Positions 17,400 through 26,326 of a stretch of DNA of 64,000 nucleotides are shown here, piece by piece. Source of the stretch: Geobacteraceae bacterium (GTDB lineage: Bacteria > Desulfobacterota > Desulfuromonadia > Geobacterales > Pseudopelobacteraceae); assembly GCA_016720395.1 (NCBI GenBank), contig JADKKR010000003.1, forward strand, positions 186,001-250,000. The letters run 5' to 3'. The translations under genes and the position numbers were made by a program. The notes under the pieces are model-generated. The model ran no database searches. It saw only the letters and a program-made list of their open reading frames with translations, and was not told where the DNA came from. Every line of letters starts with the position of its first letter. Position 1 is the first letter of the stretch.

Positions 17400-18488
17400 T
17401 CAGCGACCTACCATGATACCGAGATCCTCGGCTGTCCGGACGATCTCGCCGGCAGGGTCGACAAGCTTCAAGTCGCTGGTGGCTGCTTCAATAGTGACTG
17501 AGGTTATCGTGCGCCCCTTCAGACAGGCCATGCGCCCGAATTCACCATCAGCAACCATCTGCACCGCCTTGGTGCCGAAGCGGCTTCCCAGGGCCCGGTC
17601 AAAGGTGGTGGGAGAACCGCCCCGCTGCAGGTGGCCAAGCACGGTCACACGAACATCCATGTCCAGGCATTTTTCGATATGCCGGGCTACGTACTGGCCG
17701 ATGCCTCCCAGGCGTTCGATGGTGTAGCGATCATCAGCTCCTTTGGCAACCACCCGGTCGCCGCCTGCAGGAAAGGCTCCTTCGGCGACAACGACAATAC
17801 TGAAACGGCTGCCGCGAGCTGCACGTGCCGTGACTGCCGCACAGATCCTGTCTACCTCAAAGGGTATCTCCGGGATCAGGATGACATCTGCTCCACCGGC
17901 AATACCTGATTCCAGGGCGATCCATCCGGCATAACGCCCCATCACCTCCAGGATCATCACCCGGTGGTGGCTCTCTGCGGTGGTGTGCAGCTTGTCCAGG
18001 GCATCGGTGGCGGTCTCCAGGGCGGTATTGTAGCCGAAGGTGAAGTCTGTCTCACGCAGGTCGTTGTCGATAGTCTTTGGAACACCTACCACCGGCACAC
18101 CTTTTTTCGCCAATTCCTGCGCAATCTTGAGCGAACCCTCGCCACCCACTGCAATCAGTGCCTCGATACCCAGCGTGCGGATGTTTTCCACGACCCGATC
18201 GGAAATATCCATCCTGATGATTTTTCCGCCCTGTTCCACCGGATATTCAAAGGGGTTGCCCCGGTTGGTAGTGCCCAGGATCGTGCCGCCCCGGGGGAGT
18301 ATGCCGCGCACACTTTCAAGGCTCAAAGGCCGGCACTTCTTCAGATCCAGCAGGCCGTCAAAACCGTCTTCGATACCGATTACCTGCCAACCATGCCGGA
18401 TGATGGCCGATTTTACCACGCCGCGGATGACGGCGTTCAGGCCGGGACAGTCACCGCCGCCGGTAAGGATACCGATCGTTTTACTCAT
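17400..18488 (-). CDS. pfkA: 6-phosphofructokinase, atypical ATP or mixed-substrate type
   Basis: Phosphorylates fructose 6-phosphate in glycolysis. The 362-residue protein has GILTGGGDCPGLNAVIRG at the N terminus, GGEGS near residue 100 and PKTIDND with the catalytic Asp. In the standard family numbering it has Gly at position 104 and Lys at 124, the combination of the atypical group, not the classical ATP (Gly/Gly) or PPi (Asp/Lys) types. Phosphoryl donor preference is therefore uncertain. The ATG at 18488 follows a good AGGACCTCC-complement ribosome site (GGAGG), 13 bases after the tatC stop. Confidence 0.92.
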   Translation of the reverse strand: MSKTIGILTGGGDCPGLNAVIRGVVKSAIIRHGWQVIGIEDGFDGLLDLKKCRPLSLESVRGILPRGGTILGTTNRGNPFEYPVEQGGKIIRMDISDRVVENIRTLGIEALIAVGGEGSLKIAQELAKKGVPVVGVPKTIDNDLRETDFTFGYNTALETATDALDKLHTTAESHHRVMILEVMGRYAGWIALESGIAGGADVILIPEIPFEVDRICAAVTARAARGSRFSIVVVAEGAFPAGGDRVVAKGADDRYTIERLGGIGQYVARHIEKCLDMDVRVTVLGHLQRGGSPTTFDRALGSRFGTKAVQMVADGEFGRMACLKGRTITSVTIEAATSDLKLVDPAGEIVRTAEDLGIMVGR

Positions 18489-18501
18489 AGGACCTCCGGG
18501 A

Positions 18502-19347
18502 TTATGTCGCGGGGAGTTCGGGCTCTGCGGGCGGACGCTTCTTACCGAAAAGCAGGGCCACCCAGACGCTGACCTCATACATCAGGTAAAGCGGAACCAT
18601 AATGACGAACATGGTGATCAGGTCGGCGTGGAAGGCTGCGATGATGGAACTGGCCAGCAGGGCGTATTTGCGTTTGGGTGCCAGGAACTCGTAGCTGACG
18701 ATACCGAACCGGGCCAGCAGCAGGGTCAGGACCGGCAATTCGAAGATCAGGCCGAACATCAGGATCAGCCGCAGGCAGAAATTGACGTAAGCGCTGATGT
18801 TGAACCAGCTCTGCAGTCCTTCGGCTTCGTAGGAGAGGGAAAAATTGATGATGACCGGCCAGATGATGACCAGGAAGAACATGGCCCCGAGGCAGAAGGT
18901 GAGGGACGCGGCGGTAACGAAGGGGACCACCATACGCCGCTCTTTGCGGGTCAGTCCCGGAGCGATGAACAGCCAGACCTGGTGGAAGACGATCGGCAGG
19001 ACCAGGATAAAGCCGGCCAGCATGGAAATTTTGCACTGGATGAAGAACGGCTCCAGCGGTGCGCTGTAGTTGAGGGGGCGTTTTTTTACGGGAGCGTTGA
19101 TCTCCTGCTCAAGTTTGTAGCGAGTGTAGAGAGCCGGCGACCACACCTTGACCTGAGTGTAGACCTTTTTCTTGACGTCGGTCAGATAGGTCGTGCCGGT
19201 AAGCGGCTTCTCTATAAAATTGAGGACATCGGTAGAGAAGTTCCAGGCAACGCCCATGCCGACCACAACAGCGATGACGATGACCATGAGACGCTTGCGC
19301 AGTTCGACCAGGTGTTCAATAAAGGGGAGGACTTTTTCTTCTGACAT
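18502..19347 (-). CDS. tatC: Sec-independent protein translocase TatC
   Basis: Core of the twin-arginine translocase in the inner membrane; it binds the RR signal of folded cargo. The 281-residue protein begins with the diagnostic FIEHLVELRKRL, has six hydrophobic helices and the conserved AGFILVLPIVFHQVWLFIAPGLTRKER region. It has an insertion of about 30 residues in the first periplasmic loop (TDVKKKVYTQVKVW onward). tatA and tatB are not adjacent. It precedes pfkA by 13 bases. Confidence 0.96.
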   Translation of the reverse strand: MSEEKVLPFIEHLVELRKRLMVIVIAVVVGMGVAWNFSTDVLNFIEKPLTGTTYLTDVKKKVYTQVKVWSPALYTRYKLEQEINAPVKKRPLNYSAPLEPFFIQCKISMLAGFILVLPIVFHQVWLFIAPGLTRKERRMVVPFVTAASLTFCLGAMFFLVIIWPVIINFSLSYEAEGLQSWFNISAYVNFCLRLILMFGLIFELPVLTLLLARFGIVSYEFLAPKRKYALLASSIIAAFHADLITMFVIMVPLYLMYEVSVWVALLFGKKRPPAEPELPAT

Positions 19348-19389
19348 GTCTCTTACCTACCACAGGGGCGCGGGGTTGTGCAACCGCTT

Positions 19390-21693
19390 TCAGCGTCTTT
19401 TTTTGCCGCCCGGACGAGTCTTGACTCCTGTGGGTGTCCCCTTGGCTGCATTTCCCGGACGTAGTCCGTGGGTGTTAACCCGCTTCCCTTTGAGCGGAAT
19501 GCGCGGGTATTCCTCCTGTGCCGAGCTGATGCCGGCTGGTCTGGCCGGTGATGCCGAGGCGGTATGCCCTGTCAGGACAAACTCGATCCGCCGTGTGGCC
19601 GGCAGCACCGCCGCAACCTTGACCCGCAGTCGGTCACCAATGCGGAACACCCGTTTATTGTGCCGTCCGATGAGGGAGTGCTGTTTTTCCAGGTGGGTAT
19701 ATAGATCGTCGTCCAGTGTCGATATGTGGATCAGCCCCTCCACAAACAGCTCGTCCAGTTCTACGAAAAGGCCGAAAGCGGTCACTCCGGAGATGTATCC
19801 GTCGAACTCCTCCCCGAGGTGCTGCTGCATGTACTGGACCTTCTTAAGTTCGACCACATCCCGCTCGGCTTCCATGGCTGCCCGTTCACGCTTGCTGGTG
19901 TGTTCGGCGATCTCACCCAGGCGGCTGGTTGCGATCGTGAGCTGCTTTGCGGCTTTGGTGCTTTCAGGTTTTTCAGCAGCAGCCAATGCCGCCTTGAGAA
20001 TGCGATGGACCACCAGGTCCGGGTAGCGGCGGATGGGGGAAGTGAAGTGGCAGTAGCAGCGCGAGGCCAGGCCGAAGTGACCCAGGTTCTCCGCTGCATA
20101 GCGGGCCTGCTTCATGCAGCGCAGCAGGGCATAGTTGACCATGCGCTCCTCCGGCTTCCCTTCGGCCTGGGCCAGCAGCCGCTGCAGGTCAGCAGGGTTG
20201 ACCCGCTCTTCGACCATGGCGAACTCATAGCCGAAGCCATAGACGAACTCCTGAAAGTTGATCAGTTTTGCCGGGTCGGGATTCTCGTGGATGCGGTAGA
20301 GGAAGGGGATTCCACGGTCGGTGATGTATGCCGCCACCGCCTCGTTGGCGGCCAGCATGAACTGTTCGATCAGCTGGTGGGCCAGGTTGCGTTCGGCGCG
20401 GATGATCCCTTCGGTCAGGCCGGTCAGGCCGATGATGATCTCCGGTTCCGGCAGGTCGAAGTCGATGCTGCCGCGCTTCTTCCTCATCTCCATCAGGATC
20501 AGCGCCAGTTCCTTCATCTCCAGCAGCATGGGCACCAGCGGACGGTGTTTGTCCGTGACCTCGGGGTCGTTATCGACGATGATCTGCCGGACAATGGTGT
20601 AAGTCAGACGGGCGGTACTGCGGATGGCGCTGGGATAGAAGTGCGATTCCAGCATGGCTCCGCTACGGTCGAAAAGCATCTCGGCCGTCATGGTCAGGCG
20701 GTCCACCTGAGGGTTGAGCGAACAGATGCCGTTAGAAAGGCGTTCCGGAAGCATGGGCAGGCAGCGGTCGGGAAAATAGACCGAGGTCCCGCGCAGGTAG
20801 GCGTCGCGGTCAAGGGGACTGCCGGGGGTGACATAGTTGGATACGTCGGCAATTGAGACCCACAGGCGGAAGTTTGTTCCCTCGCGTTGCAGGGCAACGG
20901 CGTCGTCGAAGTCCCGGGCAGTCTCGCCGTCGATGGTCACGGTCTGCATGGTGCGCAGGTCCACGCGCCCCTTGATGTCGTTGAGTGAAACGCTGTCCGC
21001 TACCGTTTCGGCTTCGGCCAGTGCGTCTTTGCCGAAGATATGCGGCAGGTCAAACCGGCGGATGGCCGACTGCACCTCCACCTCGGGATCATCCGGCCAA
21101 CCCAGTACCTCGATGATCCGTCCTTCGGCCGGACGGCCGCCGATGGGATAGTCTGTCAATTCGACCACGACCTGGTGGCCGTCCTCGGCCGTACCGCGCC
21201 CCTTGAGGGGGATAGCGACGACCATGTTGAGGCGGGTCTCCTCGGGGATGACGATCGCACCGCGGCGGGTCTCCTCGTAGCGTCCGACGATGCGGGAGCT
21301 GGCCCGCTGAACGACGGCAGTGATGCGCCCTTCCTGTTTGCCGCCACCCATGCGGCTGCGCTCGGCCCGCACCTCGACCGTATCGCCATGCAGAGCGCTT
21401 TTCATGTGGCGCTGGGGGATGAAGATGTCCTCGCCGCCCCCTTCCGGAGCGACAAAGCCGTAGCCGTCGCGGTGGGTTGAGATTGTCCCCCGGATGCTTT
21501 TCACCGCTGCTGCCAGTGCATAGCTGTTGCCCTTGAACCTGACGATTTCACCGTCATCGGCCATATCGTCCAGCATACGTTTGAGTTCATGTTTGACGTG
21601 GCGCCCGCCGAATTCACGAAGCAGTCCGGAAAAGTGTATCGCGCCGTCCTGCTCTTTCAGGGTCGCCAGGATATTTTTCTTGGAAAGTTGCAT
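19390..21693 (-). CDS. rnr: Ribonuclease R
   Basis: A 3'-to-5' processive exoribonuclease that degrades structured RNA. The 767-residue protein has an N-terminal winged helix, two cold-shock domains (GTISTHRDGYGFV), the RNB catalytic domain with the acidic cluster in IDGETARDFDDAVAL, a helical segment with HFTSPIRRYPDL, an S1 domain (GYISGVTAFGLFVELDE) and a basic, disordered tail ending GGKKRR. Length and order fit RNase R. It is followed 42 bases later by tatC. Confidence 0.97.
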   Translation of the reverse strand: MQLSKKNILATLKEQDGAIHFSGLLREFGGRHVKHELKRMLDDMADDGEIVRFKGNSYALAAAVKSIRGTISTHRDGYGFVAPEGGGEDIFIPQRHMKSALHGDTVEVRAERSRMGGGKQEGRITAVVQRASSRIVGRYEETRRGAIVIPEETRLNMVVAIPLKGRGTAEDGHQVVVELTDYPIGGRPAEGRIIEVLGWPDDPEVEVQSAIRRFDLPHIFGKDALAEAETVADSVSLNDIKGRVDLRTMQTVTIDGETARDFDDAVALQREGTNFRLWVSIADVSNYVTPGSPLDRDAYLRGTSVYFPDRCLPMLPERLSNGICSLNPQVDRLTMTAEMLFDRSGAMLESHFYPSAIRSTARLTYTIVRQIIVDNDPEVTDKHRPLVPMLLEMKELALILMEMRKKRGSIDFDLPEPEIIIGLTGLTEGIIRAERNLAHQLIEQFMLAANEAVAAYITDRGIPFLYRIHENPDPAKLINFQEFVYGFGYEFAMVEERVNPADLQRLLAQAEGKPEERMVNYALLRCMKQARYAAENLGHFGLASRCYCHFTSPIRRYPDLVVHRILKAALAAAEKPESTKAAKQLTIATSRLGEIAEHTSKRERAAMEAERDVVELKKVQYMQQHLGEEFDGYISGVTAFGLFVELDELFVEGLIHISTLDDDLYTHLEKQHSLIGRHNKRVFRIGDRLRVKVAAVLPATRRIEFVLTGHTASASPARPAGISSAQEEYPRIPLKGKRVNTHGLRPGNAAKGTPTGVKTRPGGKKRR

Positions 21694-21801
21694 GGTGTGT
21701 TCCTAGCCTACGATCGTGATGGCCTGTGGTGGCTGTCAGCCGCAGTCTCTTACGAATTGAGTCGTTATACTATGTGAATAAGAACATCAGAAAAATAGTA
21801 C

Positions 21802-21886
21802 TCACGCGACGGCGCAACGAAAGTCTTTTAATTATATCGTTACAGTAATTTATTTTAAACGTTGCGTCGTCGCGTCGTTGCGTGAA
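21802..21886. repeat. Imperfect inverted repeat rich in GCGACG / CGTCGC
   Basis: The arm at 21802-21819 (TCACGCGACGGCGCAACG) is matched on the opposite strand by 21860-21886, with one mismatch and a duplicated end (CGTTGCG occurs twice). It lies in the 21694-21930 gap upstream of rnr. It looks like a dispersed palindromic intergenic repeat; no other copy is in the window. Confidence 0.55.
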
Positions 21887-21930
21887 ATATTTTTTGTCTA
21901 CGATTGCATGGCTTAAGCTGCCGATGCAAG

Positions 21931-22815
21931 CTACTGCCAGGGCAACTCGCGTTCGGAGCAGAATTCCATGTTTTTCCCGTTGAGGGGATCACGGAACCGC
22001 ACCGTTTTGGCGATCAGCCGCAGCGGGTTCTCGTAGTCATCAGGCTGTTCCGGCTGAAGATCAGGGTAATAGCGGTCATTGAGAATTCTGAACCCCAGGC
22101 CGCCCATATGGATCCTCAACTGATGAGTCTTGCCCGTGACGGGGAACAGGTCAAAACGGCCGATAGCGCCGCTTATGTCCGTCAACCGGATTTTTGAGCA
22201 CGAGTTTGGCTGGCCGGGAACGATCATCATCCTGAACCAGGGATTCCCTTTGACGACCCTGTTTTCGACGGTCCAGTCTCTCTTATCCGGATAGTGGCTG
22301 CATTCGGCCAGTGCCTGATAGGATTTTTCGATCAGTCCGTCCGCAAAAAGCCTGCTGTACAAACCCCGTGTCGCTCTGTTGACGGAAAACATGACGATCC
22401 CGGCTGTTTCACGGTCAATACGGTGCAGCGGCACGAGATCAGTGTTGCCCGTGCTGGCTCTCAAACGGTTCAGCAGGCATTCATTGACATAACCGCCCCC
22501 CGGGATGACAGGAAGGAAATGGGGTTTGCAGGCCACCAGCAGGTGGTCATCCAGAAAGAGGATCTTCTCGGTAAACGGGATCAGCCGCTCCTGAGCCACT
22601 TCCCTGAAATAGAGCAACCTCATGTGCGGGAGGTAGGCCGTGTCCGCCGTAATCGGTGTACCGCCTGCGTCAAGGACCTTGCCATCACTGATGCGCCGCC
22701 GCCAGCAGCAGTTTCCGATGCGGGGGAAGCGCCGGTCGAGGAACTCCAGGATAGAGGGATAAGGTCTCTCTGCAGCCGGCATGGTTACCGTTGAGTGGGT
22801 GGAGGAAATTGCCAT
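21931..22815 (-). CDS. RluA-family pseudouridine synthase
   Basis: Converts uridine to pseudouridine in rRNA or tRNA. The 294-residue protein has the catalytic Asp in PLHRIDRETAGIVMFS near residue 134, the PVTGKTHQLRIHM motif and the family C-terminal end. An N-terminal region of about 85 residues precedes the catalytic domain and contains CCWRRRISDG, an S4-like segment. Target RNA cannot be assigned. AAGGAT precedes the ATG at 22815 by 8 bases. The gap 22816-23006 to its right is upstream of it and shows only two copies of GCATACAC. Confidence 0.88.
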   Translation of the reverse strand: MAISSTHSTVTMPAAERPYPSILEFLDRRFPRIGNCCWRRRISDGKVLDAGGTPITADTAYLPHMRLLYFREVAQERLIPFTEKILFLDDHLLVACKPHFLPVIPGGGYVNECLLNRLRASTGNTDLVPLHRIDRETAGIVMFSVNRATRGLYSRLFADGLIEKSYQALAECSHYPDKRDWTVENRVVKGNPWFRMMIVPGQPNSCSKIRLTDISGAIGRFDLFPVTGKTHQLRIHMGGLGFRILNDRYYPDLQPEQPDDYENPLRLIAKTVRFRDPLNGKNMEFCSERELPWQ

Positions 22816-23006
22816 TCTGTGATCCTTTGGATTGCTCTTTCAGAGCATACACTAGCATACACAGCTGTCCGGGAGGATTCTTTTTTAAGCACAATGGTTA
22901 CGCACGGAGAACGCCGGCTTGATGACGCAGCGGCTCAGGAGAATGTCTGGCACAGGGAGGCAGAATGCGAACGGAAATGCAACCGGAAGAAAACCATGCG
23001 TAATAT

Positions 23007-23999
23007 TCAAAGCCGGAATGACGTGGTGAGCATCCGCCATGTCACGATCAGGGTGAACAGCAGGTACAAGACCAGTGTTACGAGTGTCAGTCGGTGCTGA
23101 ATGGCCGGGATGACCCGCGACAGGCTCGGATGGGAGATGAACGGCTTCAGTGCCCCGACACCCAGTCCGCTGATCGCGCCTCCGAGCAGGGTGGCATAGA
23201 GGGCGTAGCCGATGTAGCTGTACTCTTTCTGCAGGATACAGAACGGGCAGTGATGGCTGGGCAGTTCATAGAAATACAGACAGATGAACGAAACCAGTGA
23301 GGCTGCTGCGATGATAAAAGTCAGGCTGCTGAAAAAAGAGAAGAACCCGCCACCTTTCCCCCGCAGGTAAAAGAAAATCCCGACCGAAGCGGTAACCGCC
23401 ATCATCCCGAAAAATGCCAGCTGCATGGGGCCATTGGGCAGGCCGGCGATCTCTCCGGCGATGCTGTGCTTTTCCGTGCTGAACAGGCTGCCGCAGCAGG
23501 AGGTGATCACATCAGCCTTGAGATTCAAAAAATACGCAAACTGAAGGACGGCCTCCAAAAGAATCAGCGGCGCCAGCACGTTGAGAAGCCCGTACTTGGT
23601 TTTAATCAGCGGATAGTCGTATCCGCGGGTATCGACGTGGTTGATGATCAGCCACACACCCGCCAGCAGGCAGTTGACGATCTTGAGTATCAGGACCGGA
23701 TAACCGTAGCTGTTGACGCCGAGACTGCCGGCCGCGCACATGGCGCCGGTGAACTGGCTGTGGAGGTTATCGGCGGTGAAGATGTACAGGAACAGGGAGA
23801 GGATCTGGAAGACCAGCATGTAGCTGAGAATGACGGAGATCAGGTAGGTGCGCCGCTCCAGGTCGAGCTGAAGCTCGCTGCCGCTGTGGAGATCCCATTT
23901 CTCAAGTATCCGGGTCCCGTACCGTGCTGCGTAGGCCAGCATGAAACAGGTCAGAAGTGCTGCGACAGAGAGTGCCAGGATGGCGGGATGCTGGATCAT
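23007..23999 (-). CDS. Polytopic membrane protein with a DsbB-like CPFC motif
   Basis: A 330-residue inner-membrane protein with about eight hydrophobic helices. Three cysteine sites stand out: Cys88 (GAMCAAGS), Cys168-Cys169 (ITSCCGS) and HHCPFC at 249-254 followed by ILQKEY at the start of a helix. The last resembles the CPxC-x2-Q(R/K) signature of the DsbB/VKOR disulfide-generating enzymes. I infer a membrane thiol-redox or metal-transfer role, but no known family name can be given. It is the last gene of the copper-type cluster and overlaps the ABC ATPase stop by 4 bases (ATGA). Confidence 0.7.
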   Translation of the reverse strand: MIQHPAILALSVAALLTCFMLAYAARYGTRILEKWDLHSGSELQLDLERRTYLISVILSYMLVFQILSLFLYIFTADNLHSQFTGAMCAAGSLGVNSYGYPVLILKIVNCLLAGVWLIINHVDTRGYDYPLIKTKYGLLNVLAPLILLEAVLQFAYFLNLKADVITSCCGSLFSTEKHSIAGEIAGLPNGPMQLAFFGMMAVTASVGIFFYLRGKGGGFFSFFSSLTFIIAAASLVSFICLYFYELPSHHCPFCILQKEYSYIGYALYATLLGGAISGLGVGALKPFISHPSLSRVIPAIQHRLTLVTLVLYLLFTLIVTWRMLTTSFRL

Positions 24000-24721
24000 G
24001 CTGCTCCCGTGATGCCGGTGATGCGGCCGTCCCGCATGCCCACAACGGTGTCGGCCAGCACTGAATCGTAGACCAGCGGGTCGTGGCTGGCAATCAGGAT
24101 GGTTTTACCTTCCGACTTGAGGTTGCCGACCATCTCCATGAATTCACCGGAAAGCTTGCTGTCCAGATGGGCGGTCGGTTCATCGGCGATGATTATGGCA
24201 GGGTTATTGACCAGGGCGCGGGCTATGGCAACCCTCTGCAGTTCACCTCCCGAGAGCCACTCCACCGGGGAGGCCGCATGCCGCGAGACTGAGAAAAGTT
24301 CCATCAGCTCCAGGGCCCGTCGGCGGAAGTCCGCCTGGTTCTCGCCGGTCGGGTAGGCCGGCAGCATGATGTTTTCCAGTGCGCTGATCCCCTTTACCAG
24401 ATTGAACTGCTGAAAAATGAAGCCGAAGGTCGTCCGGCGAATCTCCGTCAGAAAGCGCTCCGGCAGACTGGTGATGTCCAGTGCGCTGTTTTCGGCTTCT
24501 GTAAAAAAAGAGGTGCGGATGTTGTGCAGCCTGATACGACCCGAAGTTGGCCGGGCCATGCAGCCGATCAGTGCCAGCAGGGTCGTTTTGCCCGAACCGC
24601 TTGGCCCTTTCAGTATGGTAAGGCGTCCCGGCTCAATTGTCAGGCTGACATCATCAACCGCTGTGAACTGGTTGTGTCTGTCAGCATTGAAGGTCTTGGT
24701 GACGCTGGAAAGTTCGATCAC
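23996..24721 (-). CDS. ABC transporter ATP-binding protein (MacB/LolD type)
   Basis: A 241-residue ATPase: Walker A GPSGSGKT near residue 40, Q-loop FQQFN, signature LSGGE, Walker B IIIADEP followed by THLD, and the switch His in IASHD. Sequence type is that of ATPases that drive FtsX-like permeases (MacB, LolD), which export or extract lipoproteins and small molecules but do not import substrates. It pairs with the permease gene 160 bases upstream and overlaps the following membrane protein gene by 4 bases. Confidence 0.93.
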   Translation of the reverse strand: MIELSSVTKTFNADRHNQFTAVDDVSLTIEPGRLTILKGPSGSGKTTLLALIGCMARPTSGRIRLHNIRTSFFTEAENSALDITSLPERFLTEIRRTTFGFIFQQFNLVKGISALENIMLPAYPTGENQADFRRRALELMELFSVSRHAASPVEWLSGGELQRVAIARALVNNPAIIIADEPTAHLDSKLSGEFMEMVGNLKSEGKTILIASHDPLVYDSVLADTVVGMRDGRITGITGAA

Positions 24722-24881
24722 GTTAGTGTCCTGTGCGGTTGGTTAGCCGAATTGGTTCCGGGGAGTTTTGGTTCCAGGCAAGGCGTGGCGACGCAGGCAC
24801 AGCCAGACTCTGTCGAGGAACCGTACCGTAGCCAGGGGCCAAAAGAACCGGAAAATAAGAGAGAATCAGCGGCATGGAAAA

Positions 24882-26018
24882 CTATGACCTCATGGCTGCG
24901 TCGGGGGGGACGGTGGCCGCCAACCAGGCCGGGATAATGGTTGCTGCGGTATAGGGGAGCACGGTAAGAAAAAACAGCACGGTCAATTGGTAGACATCGA
25001 TAACGGGTACCAGCCTGAACTGCGGGTAGATCACCGACCAGCCTTTGAGGGCATGCTCGAACAGGGCTGCCGAAAAAAAGAACACATGGACATAAGCCAG
25101 TACAACTCCCGTCAGAAATGCCGACAGGGAAATCACAATTCCTTCCCAGAACTTCAGCAGCAGCACATCCGATGTCTCCCAGCCGATGGACTTGAGGATG
25201 CCGATTTCCTTGCGTTCCTCGGCGGAAAGCCCGGTGGCCTTGTCCCAGGCGAAAATGATGAAGGAAAGTACCGCCACGGCCAGAATCACCACGATCATGC
25301 CGCCGCGCCATTCGAAGAGCGAATCGTAGGTCCTCAGGATCTCACTTTTCAGAATCGGTCGGGTGTCGGGAAACAGTTCGGCGATTTTTGCGGCCACGGT
25401 GACCTGCTCGCGGGGGTTAGCGACTGTCACGGCCAGGTCGGTGTTCTGTCCGGGGGGCAGGTTGAACATGGCCTGGAAATCCTCGGCCGACAGGATTATC
25501 AGGTCGGAAGAGATCAGTTCGGAACTGCTGGGATAAATCCCCTGAACCGTAAGCAGCAGGGCCTCATTGGCGGAGGTCTTCAGCGTCAGCATGTCACTGG
25601 CCTGAATACGCTGATTGCGCGCAACTCCGGCACCGATCATGATATTGCCCGGTTCCACCGGTTTTCCTTCTGCTACCAGCAGCGTGTAATTGGCACCAAA
25701 GACCTGGTCATAGTAATAGCCCCACAGGCGTGGTGATACGGATGTCACTCCGCGGATGGCACTGATCTTCTCTCCATATGCGGCGGGAATCAGGTCGTGG
25801 CGGCCGGCGACCATCCGCTGAACAACCATATCGGGTGCTTCCTTCAGGAGCTGGGCGGCCTCGCGCTTCAGGGCCTGCACAAAAAAGATCAGAGAAGCGA
25901 TTACAAAGATTATCAGTGTGTAGACCACCAGCAGCGAGAGATTCTTTGATTTTCTTCGCAACAGGGATGAGAGGGAAAAATCCAGGATATTACTGTGTCT
26001 GTTAAGGGGAATGTTCAT
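24882..26018 (-). CDS. FtsX/MacB-type ABC transporter permease
   Basis: A 378-residue permease: an N-terminal helix (about 28-48), a large periplasmic MacB-PCD-like domain (about 50-245) and three C-terminal helices with the FtsX signature (SAEERKEIGILKSIGWETSDVL). It likely acts as a dimer with the ATPase encoded after a 160-base gap; that gap (24722-24881) holds no gene. Substrate unknown; the context suggests a role in placing or maturing a copper-binding envelope protein. Its start overlaps the end of the small membrane protein gene by 17 bases. Confidence 0.88.
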   Translation of the reverse strand: MNIPLNRHSNILDFSLSSLLRRKSKNLSLLVVYTLIIFVIASLIFFVQALKREAAQLLKEAPDMVVQRMVAGRHDLIPAAYGEKISAIRGVTSVSPRLWGYYYDQVFGANYTLLVAEGKPVEPGNIMIGAGVARNQRIQASDMLTLKTSANEALLLTVQGIYPSSSELISSDLIILSAEDFQAMFNLPPGQNTDLAVTVANPREQVTVAAKIAELFPDTRPILKSEILRTYDSLFEWRGGMIVVILAVAVLSFIIFAWDKATGLSAEERKEIGILKSIGWETSDVLLLKFWEGIVISLSAFLTGVVLAYVHVFFFSAALFEHALKGWSVIYPQFRLVPVIDVYQLTVLFFLTVLPYTAATIIPAWLAATVPPDAAMRS

Positions 26019-26304
26019 GAACCCTCTTGAGTGGTGGTGTTACCAGCGACCCGGATGGAAAGTGTTCCATGGCCCCCGGGTGGTCCTGAAAGGGGGCAAA
26101 CCTGTCGGCCATCGCAGGATGGCGGGTATAGCGAGCCTCTGTAAACAGGCAGAGATCAGTCAGCTGCAGCGCTCTGACCAGCCCGGCGCGCTCCTGAATC
26201 CCTGTTTCTGCCATAGCCTGACTGTAGCGGGCATGTGCTGTAATCAGCCCGATCAGTGCGATGTTTGCGGCTGTGAAGAGGAAGAACAGGGAGGATTTTC
26301 GCAT
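26002..26304 (-). CDS. Small single-pass membrane protein in the copper-type cluster
   Basis: A 100-residue protein with one N-terminal hydrophobic segment (about residues 5-24) and a periplasmic tail with several His and Met residues and a C terminus rich in His (KRVHEHSP). I do not recognise a family. The ribosome site is weak, and it lies 22 bases after the NosL gene and overlaps the permease gene, so it is probably translated by coupling. It could be an accessory subunit of the ABC transporter. Confidence 0.6.
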   Translation of the reverse strand: MRKSSLFFLFTAANIALIGLITAHARYSQAMAETGIQERAGLVRALQLTDLCLFTEARYTRHPAMADRFAPFQDHPGAMEHFPSGSLVTPPLKRVHEHSP

Positions 26305-26326
26305 CAGATAAGGGTCGTCATGGCGA

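Noticed and set aside
18040..19344. Plus-strand open frame of 434 codons opposite pfkA and tatC
   Set aside because: It spans two well-supported genes in reverse and has a low-complexity translation rich in Asp, Gln and Gly.
19726..20856. Plus-strand open frame of 376 codons opposite rnr
   Set aside because: The minus strand carries full RNase R motifs; no ribosome site or domain supports the opposite strand.
24718..25311. 197-codon frame on the minus strand in the gap between permease and ATPase
   Set aside because: It overlaps the permease gene in another frame and gives a His/Arg-rich nonsense translation; the 160-base gap itself has no coding signal.
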